Part shown: piece after piece, positions 1 to 7,941 of the stretch
Numbering within the stretch: the first letter of the stretch is position 1
How the letters are laid out: each line of letters begins with the position of its first letter
Origin: an uncultured Cloacibacillus sp.
GTDB lineage: Bacteria > Synergistota > Synergistia > Synergistales > Synergistaceae
Direction: 5' to 3'
Assembly: GCA_900545755.1 (NCBI GenBank)
Contig: URAG01000018.1
Span: 1 to 34,232, forward strand
DNA length: 34,232 nucleotides
Program-made: the position numbers and the translations under genes
Notes under the pieces: generated by a model
Databases searched by the model: none
What the model saw: the letters and a program-made list of their open reading frames with translations, nothing else
What the model was told of the DNA's origin: nothing

Positions 1-45
1 CACATTTTCTTCGCCTTTTTGTTAGAAGTCTGCAATATGGAAAAA

Positions 46-79
46 ATTTCACATGCATATAGAATATATAGCGTGAAAT
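46..79. promoter_or_regulatory. Inverted repeat upstream of the TRAP operon, possible operator
   Basis: The perfect 7-bp arms ATTTCAC (46-52) and GTGAAAT (73-79) flank an AT-rich centre of 20 bases, about 130 bases before dctP. The position suits an operator for the TRAP/larA/grd cluster. No regulator gene lies beside it in the window, and short AT-rich palindromes arise by chance. Nothing else between 1 and 210 was recognised apart from a small GGGC/GCCC hairpin near 163-176. Confidence 0.25.
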
Positions 80-210
80 AAGACAAGGGTGTCTGTAAGG
101 TTGCCGCGAAAAAGGCAGATATCGGGACGGCCGGGCGTACGACGGGCGGACTGATTGTTTTGTGGGCTTTCGCCCAAAAGAATAAAATCCAAAGAAGGGA
201 CGTAGTAGTT

Positions 211-1212
211 ATGAAAAGATTCGTTATCTCAGCAGTAATGGCCCTCATGGTCGCCGCTGCGGCTTTCGCAGGGCAAGCTGAGGCCGCGACGACCCTTAGA
301 CTTGGGCACGTCGTCGCCGACAACAGCAGCCTTGACAAGGGGCTTGACTATTTTGCGAAGCTTGTTTCCGATAAGTCAGGCGGAGAGCTTAAGATTCAGG
401 TCTTCCCGAACTCCTCGCTCGGCGACAACACCGCGATGATGGAGCAGCTCCAGTTCGGCTCGCTCGACATGATGGCTCCCTCCGTCGCAGCGCTCTCCGG
501 CTTCACCCCGAGCACCGCTGTCTTCGACCTTCCTTACCTCTTCAAGAATGAGGCCGCCGCTGAAGAAGTGCTCGACGGGCCGCTTGGTGACTCCATCGGC
601 AAAGCTCTCGAGCCCTCCGGATTCCACCTTCTCGGCTGGATGACCCAGAGCTGGCGCCACCTCACCTGCAACAAAGAAGTGAAGAAGCCCGCCGACGTCG
701 CCGGCATCAAAATCCGCACGATGGACAGTAAATACCACATGGCGCACTTCAACACGCTCGGCGCTTCCGCGATACCGATGGCGATGTCCGAGCTTTACAC
801 GGCCCTCCAGCAGGGAACGATCGACGCCCAGGAGAACCCCTACACGAACATAGTCAACTCGCGCTTCTATGAAGTCCAGGACTATGTCGTTGAGACGGGC
901 CACATCTACGACGCCTGCCCGCTCATCATCTCCACCATCACATGGAAGAAGCTCACCGACGACCAAAAGAAGATAATCGAAGAGGCCGCCGCTGAGGCAG
1001 TCAAATGGGAGCGCGCCGAGGTTCGCAAGGACGACGACACGAACCGCGAGCTCGTGAAGAAGAGCGGCACGACCGTCATCCAGCTCACGCCTGAGCAGCG
1101 CGCCGAGTTCCGCAAGGCTGCGCAGCCCGTCTATGACGAATTCGTGAAGGAGCAGGGCAAGGCCGGAGCCGACGCGGTGAAAGCCGTCGAGGCTGTCAAC
1201 GCCAAGCACTAA
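211..1212 (+). CDS. dctP: TRAP transporter periplasmic solute-binding protein (DctP family)
   Basis: This is the extracytoplasmic solute receptor of a TRAP transporter, which captures an organic acid for Na+-driven import by DctQM. The 333-residue protein opens with a Sec signal peptide (KR then a hydrophobic run to about residue 25, AEA cleavage site). The mature domain follows the DctP pattern: LRLGHV start, GELKIQVFPNSSLG near 58-71, and the IKIRTM segment near 166-171, whose Arg169 corresponds to the family's carboxylate-binding arginine. I chose the ATG at 211 because AAGAAGGGA precedes it and the signal peptide begins there; an upstream start at 160 would bury the signal peptide. Family assignment is firm, but the ligand is unknown. 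The downstream LarA and Grd genes suggest a hydroxy acid or amino-acid-like substrate, which is inference. Confidence 0.93.
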   Translation: MKRFVISAVMALMVAAAAFAGQAEAATTLRLGHVVADNSSLDKGLDYFAKLVSDKSGGELKIQVFPNSSLGDNTAMMEQLQFGSLDMMAPSVAALSGFTPSTAVFDLPYLFKNEAAAEEVLDGPLGDSIGKALEPSGFHLLGWMTQSWRHLTCNKEVKKPADVAGIKIRTMDSKYHMAHFNTLGASAIPMAMSELYTALQQGTIDAQENPYTNIVNSRFYEVQDYVVETGHIYDACPLIISTITWKKLTDDQKKIIEEAAAEAVKWERAEVRKDDDTNRELVKKSGTTVIQLTPEQRAEFRKAAQPVYDEFVKEQGKAGADAVKAVEAVNAKH

Positions 1213-1262
1213 TCCTAAATACTGCGAACGATAAAACCCGTATAGGTTCTTTTTGAAATCGC

Positions 1263-1300
1263 GGGGAGAGTATGGCTTCCCATGCTCTCCCCTTTTGTTT
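1263..1300 (+). terminator. Intra-operon hairpin between dctP and dctQ
   Basis: A 13-bp stem (1263-1275 with 1280-1292, one G-U pair, CTTC loop) is followed by TTTTGTTT. It looks like an intrinsic terminator yet sits inside the operon, before dctQ with its own AAAAGGAG. Such hairpins commonly allow partial read-through or protect the upstream mRNA, so the binding protein is made in excess of the membrane subunits. Confidence 0.75.
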
Positions 1301-1319
1301 GGCCTAAAAGGAGACTCTT

Positions 1320-1814
1320 ATGTTAATCGACAAAAAAGCTCCGTGGTACGACAAAATAGAGATAGCGATGATAATCGTCATCTTCAGCATACTCACGGTG
1401 ATACTTTTCGTAAACGTCGTTACGCGCTTCTGCTTCCACTACACTGCGACGTGGTCGGAGCAGGCCGCCCGTTACCTCTTCGTCTGGATGACCTTCGCCG
1501 GCGTCAGCCTCGCGGGCAAGACCGGCTCGCACCTTCAAGTGACGGTTGCGAATATGGTCTTCGGTGAGGAGCGCGCCAAGACTGTATTCCTCATCGGCGA
1601 CATTATAGTGATTCTCTTCGGCTGCCTGCTTTCATACAAAATTTACGGCGTCATGATGCGCGTCATGTCTACCGGGCAGGTATTCCCTGCTATGACGTGG
1701 CTGCCATCGTGGACTCTTTACCTCTCTGGCGTGCTCGGCATGATGGGCTTCACGCTTAGGGTCATTCAGCGCCGTTGGAGAATGACAACCGCAGCTAAGC
1801 GTAAGGAGGCTTAA
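1320..1814 (+). CDS. dctQ: TRAP transporter small permease (DctQ family)
   Basis: This is the small membrane subunit of the TRAP transporter, pairing with DctM in the cytoplasmic membrane. The protein is 164 residues, normal for DctQ, with four hydrophobic segments (about 16-38, 52-68, 90-110 and 128-150) and the family-typical W-S-E-Q-A-A-R-Y-L-F-V-W segment in the second helix region. AAAAGGAG lies a few bases before the ATG. It follows dctP across a hairpin and is separated from dctM by only 6 bases, so the two permease genes are surely co-translated. Assignment rests on motif, length and position; substrate is not predictable from this subunit. Confidence 0.92.
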   Translation: MLIDKKAPWYDKIEIAMIIVIFSILTVILFVNVVTRFCFHYTATWSEQAARYLFVWMTFAGVSLAGKTGSHLQVTVANMVFGEERAKTVFLIGDIIVILFGCLLSYKIYGVMMRVMSTGQVFPAMTWLPSWTLYLSGVLGMMGFTLRVIQRRWRMTTAAKRKEA

Positions 1815-1820
1815 ATTATT

Positions 1821-3107
1821 ATGATAGCTTTGCTTATCGGCACACTTCTGGTGCTTCTCTTCCTTACCGTTCCTATCTTTGCGGGACTCGCCATCTCGAC
1901 CCTCGCCGTATTCATGGCCTACTTCCCGGGACAGATGATGGATATGATGCTAGCTCAATCAATGGTTAAGAGCTGTGACTCCTTCGCTCTGATGGCGATA
2001 CCGTTCTTCATGCTCGTCGGCTCGCTGATGTCGACATCGGGACTTGCGCAGAAGCTCGTCAAGGTCGCGGAATCGGTGACCGGGGATTCCGCCGGCGGAC
2101 TCGGAACCTCTGCGATGATAGCGAGTATGCTCTTCGCGGCCATCTCCGGTTCAGGCCCGGCGACTGCGGCGGCTATAGGTGGCATAATGATCCCGGCCAT
2201 GATGAAACAGGGGTACGGCGCCGAGTACTCGGCTACGCTGCTCGCCTCCGGCTCTACGATAGGGCCGGTCATCCCGCCGAGCATACCTATGATTATGTTC
2301 GCGGTAACTATAGGCTGCTCGACGACTACGCTTTTCATGGGCGGCGTAGTTCCGGGAATCATGATGGGGCTCGGCCTTATCATCTACAACAAGCTTTACT
2401 CGAAGCATAACAACTACCGTGGCAAACCGTCGTCGGGCGGCACGATGAAGGCCGTACGCGAAGGGCTCGGAGCTCTGCTTATGCCGGTCATAGTCCTCGG
2501 AGGCATCTATACAGGGATATTTACGCCGACAGAGTCGGCTGTCGTCGGAGTCGTATACTCAATGGCGGTAAGCACCATCGTTTACAAAACGCTGACGTGG
2601 GACGGCCTCAAAGAAGCCTTCGTCGACGCGGCAATAACCTCCGCGACGATAATGATACTCTTCGGCGGAGCCAACACATTCGGACGCATCCTGACGCTTG
2701 CGGACATCCCGAACCAGATAAGCTCCGCGATACTTTCCTTCACGGACAGCAAGGTACTGATCATGCTGATACTGAACTTCATACTGCTCATCGTCGGCAT
2801 GTTCATAGATACGAACTCTGGCGTCATACTCTTCGCACCGATCATCGTCCCGATACTCAAGGCTCTCGGCTACCATGAAATATTTATCGGCGTCATGATG
2901 GTCGTCAACCTCTGCATCGGCATGCTGACGCCTCCTATGGGGCCGAACCTCTTCATTACGATGAAGATAGCGGGCGTTTCGCTCGAACAGGCTATGAAGC
3001 AGGTCATAGCGCAGGTCGTAATACTCTACATAGTCCTTGCAGTTATGATACTGATTCCGGACACGGTGCTGATCCTTCCGAAAGTTTTCGGAATGATCCC
3101 TTGGTAA
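1821..3107 (+). CDS. dctM: TRAP transporter large permease (DctM family)
   Basis: This is the large, ion-coupled transport subunit of the TRAP system. It has 428 residues, the usual DctM length, and is hydrophobic throughout with about 11-12 membrane spans. Family motifs are visible: the AISGSGPATAAAIGGIMIP block, the GSTIGPVIPPSIPMIMF block near residues 145-163, and LCIGMLTPPMGPNLF near 370-385. AAGGAGG is positioned for the ATG at 1821. It completes dctPQM and is followed after 41 bases by the hydrolase gene, so the transporter is probably co-transcribed with the catabolic genes that follow. Confidence 0.94.
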   Translation: MIALLIGTLLVLLFLTVPIFAGLAISTLAVFMAYFPGQMMDMMLAQSMVKSCDSFALMAIPFFMLVGSLMSTSGLAQKLVKVAESVTGDSAGGLGTSAMIASMLFAAISGSGPATAAAIGGIMIPAMMKQGYGAEYSATLLASGSTIGPVIPPSIPMIMFAVTIGCSTTTLFMGGVVPGIMMGLGLIIYNKLYSKHNNYRGKPSSGGTMKAVREGLGALLMPVIVLGGIYTGIFTPTESAVVGVVYSMAVSTIVYKTLTWDGLKEAFVDAAITSATIMILFGGANTFGRILTLADIPNQISSAILSFTDSKVLIMLILNFILLIVGMFIDTNSGVILFAPIIVPILKALGYHEIFIGVMMVVNLCIGMLTPPMGPNLFITMKIAGVSLEQAMKQVIAQVVILYIVLAVMILIPDTVLILPKVFGMIPW

Positions 3108-3148
3108 ATTTTTGCGAGACTTCGCGATAGTTAAGGAGATAGGTTAAA

Positions 3149-3901
3149 ATGTACTTGGCGAATGAATTGGACGTAAATGGACGCCTTCTGCGCGGCAACG
3201 TGCGCATGCCGGACGCTGGCGGGCCTTTCCCGACGATAGTCTTCCTCCATGGCTTCACTGTTTGGAAAACGGGGCCGCAGAGGCTTTACGAGGAGTTCGT
3301 CCGCATGGCGGTCAAAGAGGGCTTCTGCGTAGTGCGCTACGACTTCTACGGGACGGGCGAGAGTGAAGGCGAGTTCTATGAAATGACCATCGGCAGCGAG
3401 ATGAACGAAACTGCGGCGATTTATGAGTGGGCGGGCAAACAGCCCTACGTCGACACGAGGAACATGTTCCTCGGCGGACACAGCCTCGGCGCGCTGCTCG
3501 CGCTCGTCGAAGCGCCTCACATCCAGCCGAAGGCCACGTTCGGCTGGTCGACGGCGCTCACGATGCTCTTCCAGGCTGGACAGCGCACGCGTACGATGCG
3601 CGGGCCGACAGAGCGCGGCTGGGATATCGACGGCCTCGAACTCTCACGCGAATTTATGGACGAGTGCGCCGGCATGGACTTCCTCGAAATGGTAAGGGGC
3701 TATGACAAGCCTGTGCTGCTCATTCACGGCACCGGCGACGTGGATATCCCCGTCGAGAGCGCCTACGCTCTTAAGAAGGTCTATGGTGACAACTGCGAGC
3801 TGGATATCGTCGAGGGCGCGAACCATCGCTTCCTCTCGCTGCCCTGGAAGAAGCACGTCTACGAGAAGACGCTGGATTTTTTGAAAAAACAGCTAGACTA
3901 A
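3149..3901 (+). CDS. Alpha/beta-hydrolase (serine hydrolase, esterase-like)
   Basis: The 250-residue cytoplasmic protein has an alpha/beta-hydrolase fold and no signal peptide. Visible signatures are the HGF oxyanion region (34-36), the nucleophile elbow G-H-S-L-G with Ser112, an acid in HGTGDVDIPV (Asp197 most likely) and His226 in GANHRF. All three catalytic positions are present. It resembles the serine aminopeptidase/feruloyl-esterase-like group, but the substrate (ester, thioester or lactone) cannot be told. AAGGAGATAGG precedes the ATG. It sits between the transporter and the larA-like gene, only 13 bases before the latter, so it probably acts on the imported compound or an intermediate of the same pathway. 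Confidence 0.85.
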   Translation: MYLANELDVNGRLLRGNVRMPDAGGPFPTIVFLHGFTVWKTGPQRLYEEFVRMAVKEGFCVVRYDFYGTGESEGEFYEMTIGSEMNETAAIYEWAGKQPYVDTRNMFLGGHSLGALLALVEAPHIQPKATFGWSTALTMLFQAGQRTRTMRGPTERGWDIDGLELSREFMDECAGMDFLEMVRGYDKPVLLIHGTGDVDIPVESAYALKKVYGDNCELDIVEGANHRFLSLPWKKHVYEKTLDFLKKQLD

Positions 3902-3914
3902 GAGGGTGAGGCAA

Positions 3915-5183
3915 ATGGAGATCAAAATCCCTTACGGGAAAACGTTCCAGACGCTGAACATTGAAGAGGGCTTTGATCTGCTCGAATCTAAGATTCAGGA
4001 ACTTGAGGCTGGTGCGGACGGCGGCGCGATAGTGCGCGCTGCGATGGCGTCGCCGATAGGAGCGCCTAAGCTCCGCGAGCTCGCGGCTGGTAAGAAGCAC
4101 GCCGTGCTCATCATAAGCGACCACACGCGGCCGGTGCCGAGCAAACAGATAGTGCCGTATATGCTGGAAGAGATGCGCGCCGGCAATCCTGATATTGATA
4201 TAACGCTGCTCGTCGCGACTGGCTGCCACCGCGGCACGACGCCGGAGGAACTCGTTCACAAACTCGGCGAAGATATAGTATCGCGTGAACACATCGTCGT
4301 CCACGACTGTGACTCGTCGCCGCTCACCGACCTCGGACAGCTGCCGTCTGGCGCGCGTCTCGTAGTAAATTCGCTTGTCGCGCAAGCCGACCTCGTCGTA
4401 TCCGAGGGCTTCATAGAGCCGCACTTCTTCGCGGGTTACTCCGGCGGACGCAAGAGCATCCTTCCGGGCGTATGCAGCCGCGTGACGGTGCTTGGCAACC
4501 ACTGCGCCGATTTCATCGACAATCCGAAGGCTCGCATGGGCGTAATCGACGGCAACCCGATCAACCGCGATATGGAGCGCGCCGCGCGCATGGCGAAGCT
4601 TGCCTATATCGTCAACGTCGTAGTCAACGAGGCGCACGAGGTCGTCGCTGCCTTTGCGGGCGACGCCGTAGAGGCGCACCACGCGGGCTGCGCATATCTT
4701 GCTAAATACTGCGAGGTTGAGCAGAAGCGCAAAGCCGACATAGTTATAACCTCGAACGGCGGCGCGCCGCTTGACCAGAACGCATATCAGGCCGTCAAGG
4801 GGCTCACGACTGCTGCGGATGCGGCTGCTGATGGAGCCGCGCTGATAATCTGCGCCGAGTGTGCGGACGGGATAGGCGGCGACAGCTTCTACAAGGCTCT
4901 TAGCGAGTGCGCCGGCCCGACGGAGCTGCTTGAGGAAATACGCCGCGTACCTATGGACGAGACCGTGCCCGACCAGTGGCAATATCAGATTCTCGCGCGC
5001 ATACTCGAAAAGCACCACGTCTATTTCGTCGCGCGCAAGGAGATGAAAGAGGCCGTCAACGCGATGAAGATGGAATACGCTCCATCGCTCGAAGAAGCTT
5101 ACGCGCGCGCCCGCGCGTTGAAGGGCGCTTCCGCCAGAGTCGCGGTCATTCCCAACGGAGTCTCCCTGATAATTAAACAATAG
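3915..5183 (+). CDS. LarA-family nickel-pincer racemase/epimerase
   Basis: This 422-residue protein belongs to the lactate racemase (LarA) family, which uses a covalently bound nickel-pincer nucleotide for hydride transfer on 2-hydroxy acids. Residues matching Lactobacillus plantarum LarA keep their spacing: SDHTRP near 68-73, His105 (LarA His108), His170 (His174), the cofactor lysine Lys180 in YSGGRKSILPG (Lys184), His196 (His200), Tyr291 (Tyr294) and Lys295 (Lys298). The position equivalent to LarA Arg295 is Gln292, so a substrate other than lactate is likely; the family includes malate, hydroxyglutarate and sugar-acid enzymes. The ATG at 3915 is preferred over a GTG at 3906 because AGAGGGTGAG then sits at proper distance. 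It lies between a hydrolase and Grd-like genes. Family is certain; substrate unknown. Confidence 0.9.
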   Translation: MEIKIPYGKTFQTLNIEEGFDLLESKIQELEAGADGGAIVRAAMASPIGAPKLRELAAGKKHAVLIISDHTRPVPSKQIVPYMLEEMRAGNPDIDITLLVATGCHRGTTPEELVHKLGEDIVSREHIVVHDCDSSPLTDLGQLPSGARLVVNSLVAQADLVVSEGFIEPHFFAGYSGGRKSILPGVCSRVTVLGNHCADFIDNPKARMGVIDGNPINRDMERAARMAKLAYIVNVVVNEAHEVVAAFAGDAVEAHHAGCAYLAKYCEVEQKRKADIVITSNGGAPLDQNAYQAVKGLTTAADAAADGAALIICAECADGIGGDSFYKALSECAGPTELLEEIRRVPMDETVPDQWQYQILARILEKHHVYFVARKEMKEAVNAMKMEYAPSLEEAYARARALKGASARVAVIPNGVSLIIKQ

Positions 5184-5274
5184 ACCGATACAGTAGAATA
5201 TGCCGCTCCGAAAGCCTCCGCCTTAGTCGATGCGCGGGGGCCCGGGGCGGCGTTTCCCCAAAAGGAGTGGAAAC

Positions 5275-6540
5275 ATGGCGAAACCTTTTGAAATAGACTA
5301 TATATACGTTCATTCAGTGCGCTTCGGAGAAAAATCTTCGCTCGAAAACGGCGTGTTGACGATCAACCGCGACGAGCTGCGCGCGCTCTGTGCCAGCGAC
5401 CTGTTTTCGCGGCTTGAAATAGAGCTTGCGGCTCCGGGCGAGAGCTGCCGAATACTCGCTATACACGACGTTATGCAGCCTCGCTGCAAGGTTGAGCACC
5501 CAGAAGAGACCTACCCCGGCATACTCGGCAAACTCGCGCCCGCCGGCGAAGGCAAAACACTTGCGCTCAAGGGCGTCGTCGTATCGGACATCTACTACGC
5601 GAAGTGCAACATTAAATACTATCTCGACATGGGCGGCCCTGCGGCGCGCTACTCTCACTTCTCGAAGCATTTCCACGTCTGCATAGACGCAGAACCTGCC
5701 GAGGGAGTCAGTGACGCCAGCTACGCCGAGGCGCTGAAGCTCGCGTCGCTCAAGGCCAACGTCTACCTTGCGAAGCTCGGCCTAGGCCAGAAGCCGGACT
5801 ACAGCGAGCGTTTTGAGTGGAATCCAATCGAGTATAAGCCCGGCGAAAAGCGTCTGCCCCGCGTCGCGTACTTTGCGACCCACCTCGCTTCTCACGACAC
5901 ATGGAACTTCCTCTTCTACGGGCAGAGCGCGCTCGGCTTCCTTCCGATGGTCGTGCAGCCTACGGAAATTCTCGACGGCGCGATGGTCTGGCGTTATTGG
6001 GAGCCGAACTATTACCTGCAGAACGAGATGTACATCAAGGAACTGCTCAACCGCCACGGCAAAGATTTAGAGTTCGTCGGCTGCGTGTTCGCGAACAACG
6101 TCATGCGTCTCGACGGAAAGGAAACGATGGGCATGATAGGCGCGCGCCTCTGCCGCGACACGCTGCACGCCGACTGCGTCGTAGTGAACAAATCCGGAAT
6201 GGGCCATGCGCAGCTTGACTCGGCGCTCGCCTTCAACTGGATGGAGAAGCTCGGAATGCCTGCGATAAGCAACCAGGCCGCTGTCTCAAACTACGAGCCT
6301 GGAGATATGCTCGTAATCGCCGACCCGCGCGTCGACGCAGTGATAAGCAGCGGGCGCAACTGGGACGTCGAGCACCCGAAGGTCGACCGCCTCATCGGAG
6401 AACACGCCAACGTGCCTTGCCTGCTTGGCTACAACCCGTGGGGGCCCTTCACGCACACGACGAACTACGCGCTCTGCGGCTGCTGGTCTCAGATAGGCGA
6501 CTACTTCCAGACGGCGGACGCCGACCTGGAATGGAAGTAA
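5275..6540 (+). CDS. GrdE-like component B alpha subunit homologue, without the pyruvoyl cleavage site
   Basis: The 421-residue protein is related to GrdE/GrdG/GrdI, the proprotein subunit of glycine, sarcosine and betaine reductase component B. Family-like blocks are QPTEILDGAMV (228-238), ELLNRHGKDLEFVG (256-269) and a C-terminal stretch with AVSNYEPGDMLVIADPRVD (336-354) and DAVISSGRNWD (354-364). In GrdE the segment after L-x-DGAIVSG carries an Asn-Cys where self-cleavage forms a pyruvoyl group. Here the aligned stretch is VWRYWEPNYYLQN, shorter and with no cysteine. Cys270 is nearby but at a different position. It is probably not pyruvoyl-processed, or uses another residue. AAAAGGAGTGG precedes ATG 5275; an upstream start at 5230 has no good site. 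It is followed after 13 bases by the GrdB-like partner. Confidence 0.8.
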   Translation: MAKPFEIDYIYVHSVRFGEKSSLENGVLTINRDELRALCASDLFSRLEIELAAPGESCRILAIHDVMQPRCKVEHPEETYPGILGKLAPAGEGKTLALKGVVVSDIYYAKCNIKYYLDMGGPAARYSHFSKHFHVCIDAEPAEGVSDASYAEALKLASLKANVYLAKLGLGQKPDYSERFEWNPIEYKPGEKRLPRVAYFATHLASHDTWNFLFYGQSALGFLPMVVQPTEILDGAMVWRYWEPNYYLQNEMYIKELLNRHGKDLEFVGCVFANNVMRLDGKETMGMIGARLCRDTLHADCVVVNKSGMGHAQLDSALAFNWMEKLGMPAISNQAAVSNYEPGDMLVIADPRVDAVISSGRNWDVEHPKVDRLIGEHANVPCLLGYNPWGPFTHTTNYALCGCWSQIGDYFQTADADLEWK

Positions 6541-6553
6541 GGAGGGATATTTC

Positions 6554-7873
6554 ATGGCGGAGACATTAAGAATACTCCATTACATAAACCAGTTCTACGG
6601 AGGCATCGGAGGCGAAGATAAAGCGGGCGTCGGCCTTTCGACAAAAGACGGCCCAGTCGGCCCCGGAATGCTGATGAAGGCGGTACTCGCCGGCCGCGGC
6701 GAAATCGTCAAGACGGTCATATGCGGCGACAACTACATCTCGGAGCATCAGGCTGAGGTCATCCCGCAGATACTCGACATAATCCGCGAGGTCAAGCCGG
6801 ATCTTGTGCTTGCCGGTCCCGGCTTCAACGCTGGGCGCTACGGCATAGCCTGCGCGGCGTTGACTGCGGCGGTGCAGGAGCAACTTAAGATTCCATGCGC
6901 GACGGCGCTCTTCTCAGAGAACCCTGGCACGGACCTTTATAAGAACCGCTGCTACATCGTGCAGACCGATAACAACGCGAAGAACATGAAAGACGCAATG
7001 AAGCGTCTCGTTGAGTTCGGCCTCAAGCTCGCCTCGGGCGAGACGATACGAGACGGACGGCAGGAGGGCTACCACGGCAGCGGCCCGGCGATAGAGGTCG
7101 ACTACTCGACTCCCGCGTGCAAGCGCGGCGTCGACATGCTGCTCAATAAATATTACGGCAGGCCGTTCCGCACCGAGGTCGTCATGCCGAACCACGAAGA
7201 AATACCGGTTCCAGAGTTAAGCAAGCCGCTTTCGCAGTGCCTCATCGCAGTCGTCACAGACGGCGGGCTTGTGCCGCGCGGCAATCCTGACAGGATGCCC
7301 CCGACGAACTCAAAGAACTGGCGCTGCTACTCATTCGCCGGCCAGGACTACCTCAAGGCCGAGGACTACGAAGTCAGCCACCAGGGATATAACAACGCCT
7401 TCGTGCTCCAGGACCCCAACCGCCTCGTCCCGGTCGACTGTTTGCGCGAAGAGGTCAAAAAGGGGCGCATCGGCGCGCTTCTTGACCATTACTACATGAC
7501 GGCTGGCGTCATGACGCCGCTCGATATGAGCAAGAAGCTTGGCGAAGGCATAGCGCATGCGTTGCTCGAAGAGCATGTCGACGCCGTGATCCTCACCTCC
7601 ACGTGAGGAACGAGCTCACGCTGCGGTGCAGTGATGACGAAAGAAATACAGCGCGCCGGCATACCGGTCGTCCATGTGACGAACCTAACGAAAATCTCCG
7701 AGGGTATAGGCGCGAACAGGATACTTCGCGGCAACAGCGTCCTCCATGTATTCGGTAACCCGGCGCTTCCTCACGACAAGGAAGTGGATTACCGCCGCGA
7801 AATGGTCGAAAAGGCCCTCGCCCTGCTCGAACAGAGCCCGCACGACGGCGCGCGCGCGGTAGTTTCGGATTAA
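6554..7873 (+). CDS. GrdB-like selenoprotein (in-frame TGA read as selenocysteine)
   Basis: This is a homologue of GrdB, the selenocysteine subunit of glycine/sarcosine/betaine reductase component B. Reading stops at TGA 7604-7606 after 350 codons, but the same frame continues to 7873 with a clear GrdB C-terminus (M-T-K-E-I-Q-R-A-G-I-P-V-V-H, then GANRI and GNPALP). With Sec at residue 351 the protein is 439 residues, the usual GrdB length of about 436. The site reads ILTST-U-GTSSRC: U-x5-C is kept, but the middle Cys of the canonical U-x2-C-x2-C is Ser. A SECIS-like hairpin follows directly. TAAGGAGGG precedes ATG 6554. It is the last gene of the cluster. No grdA, grdC or grdD is in the window. 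Automatic annotation would wrongly split it into a 350-residue protein and a small ORF. Confidence 0.9.
7604..7634 (+). promoter_or_regulatory. UGA selenocysteine codon and bacterial SECIS hairpin
   Basis: After the TGA (7604-7606) a stem TCA/CTGC (7616-7618, 7621-7624) pairs with GCAG/TGA (7628-7631, 7632-7634), with a 2-base CG bulge and a GGT apical loop at 7625-7627. The loop starts 18 bases after the UGA and begins with G, as expected of bacterial SECIS elements recognised by SelB. Confidence 0.82.
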
Positions 7874-7904
7874 CGCAGAATTTACGAAAGAACCATAAAA
7901 TGAT

Positions 7905-7941
7905 AAAAGCTCCGCGGATAGGCAATTCCCGCGGAGCTTTT
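7905..7941. terminator. Rho-independent terminator of the TRAP-lar-grd cluster
   Basis: A perfect 13-bp inverted repeat (AAAAGCTCCGCGG at 7905-7917 with 7929-7941) has an 11-base loop and A/T tails on both sides. It lies 31 bases after the GrdB-like stop codon and closes the first transcription unit. Confidence 0.9.

Noticed and set aside
3771..5180. Long minus-strand open frame opposite the LarA-like gene (469 codons)
   Set aside because: The plus strand holds all LarA catalytic residues with exact spacing. The minus frame has Arg/Ala/Val-rich low-complexity content typical of antisense frames in GC-rich genes.
7631..7873. Separate 80-residue gene after the GrdB-like stop
   Set aside because: It is in the same frame, starts directly after the TGA region and matches the GrdB C-terminus, so it is part of the selenoprotein.
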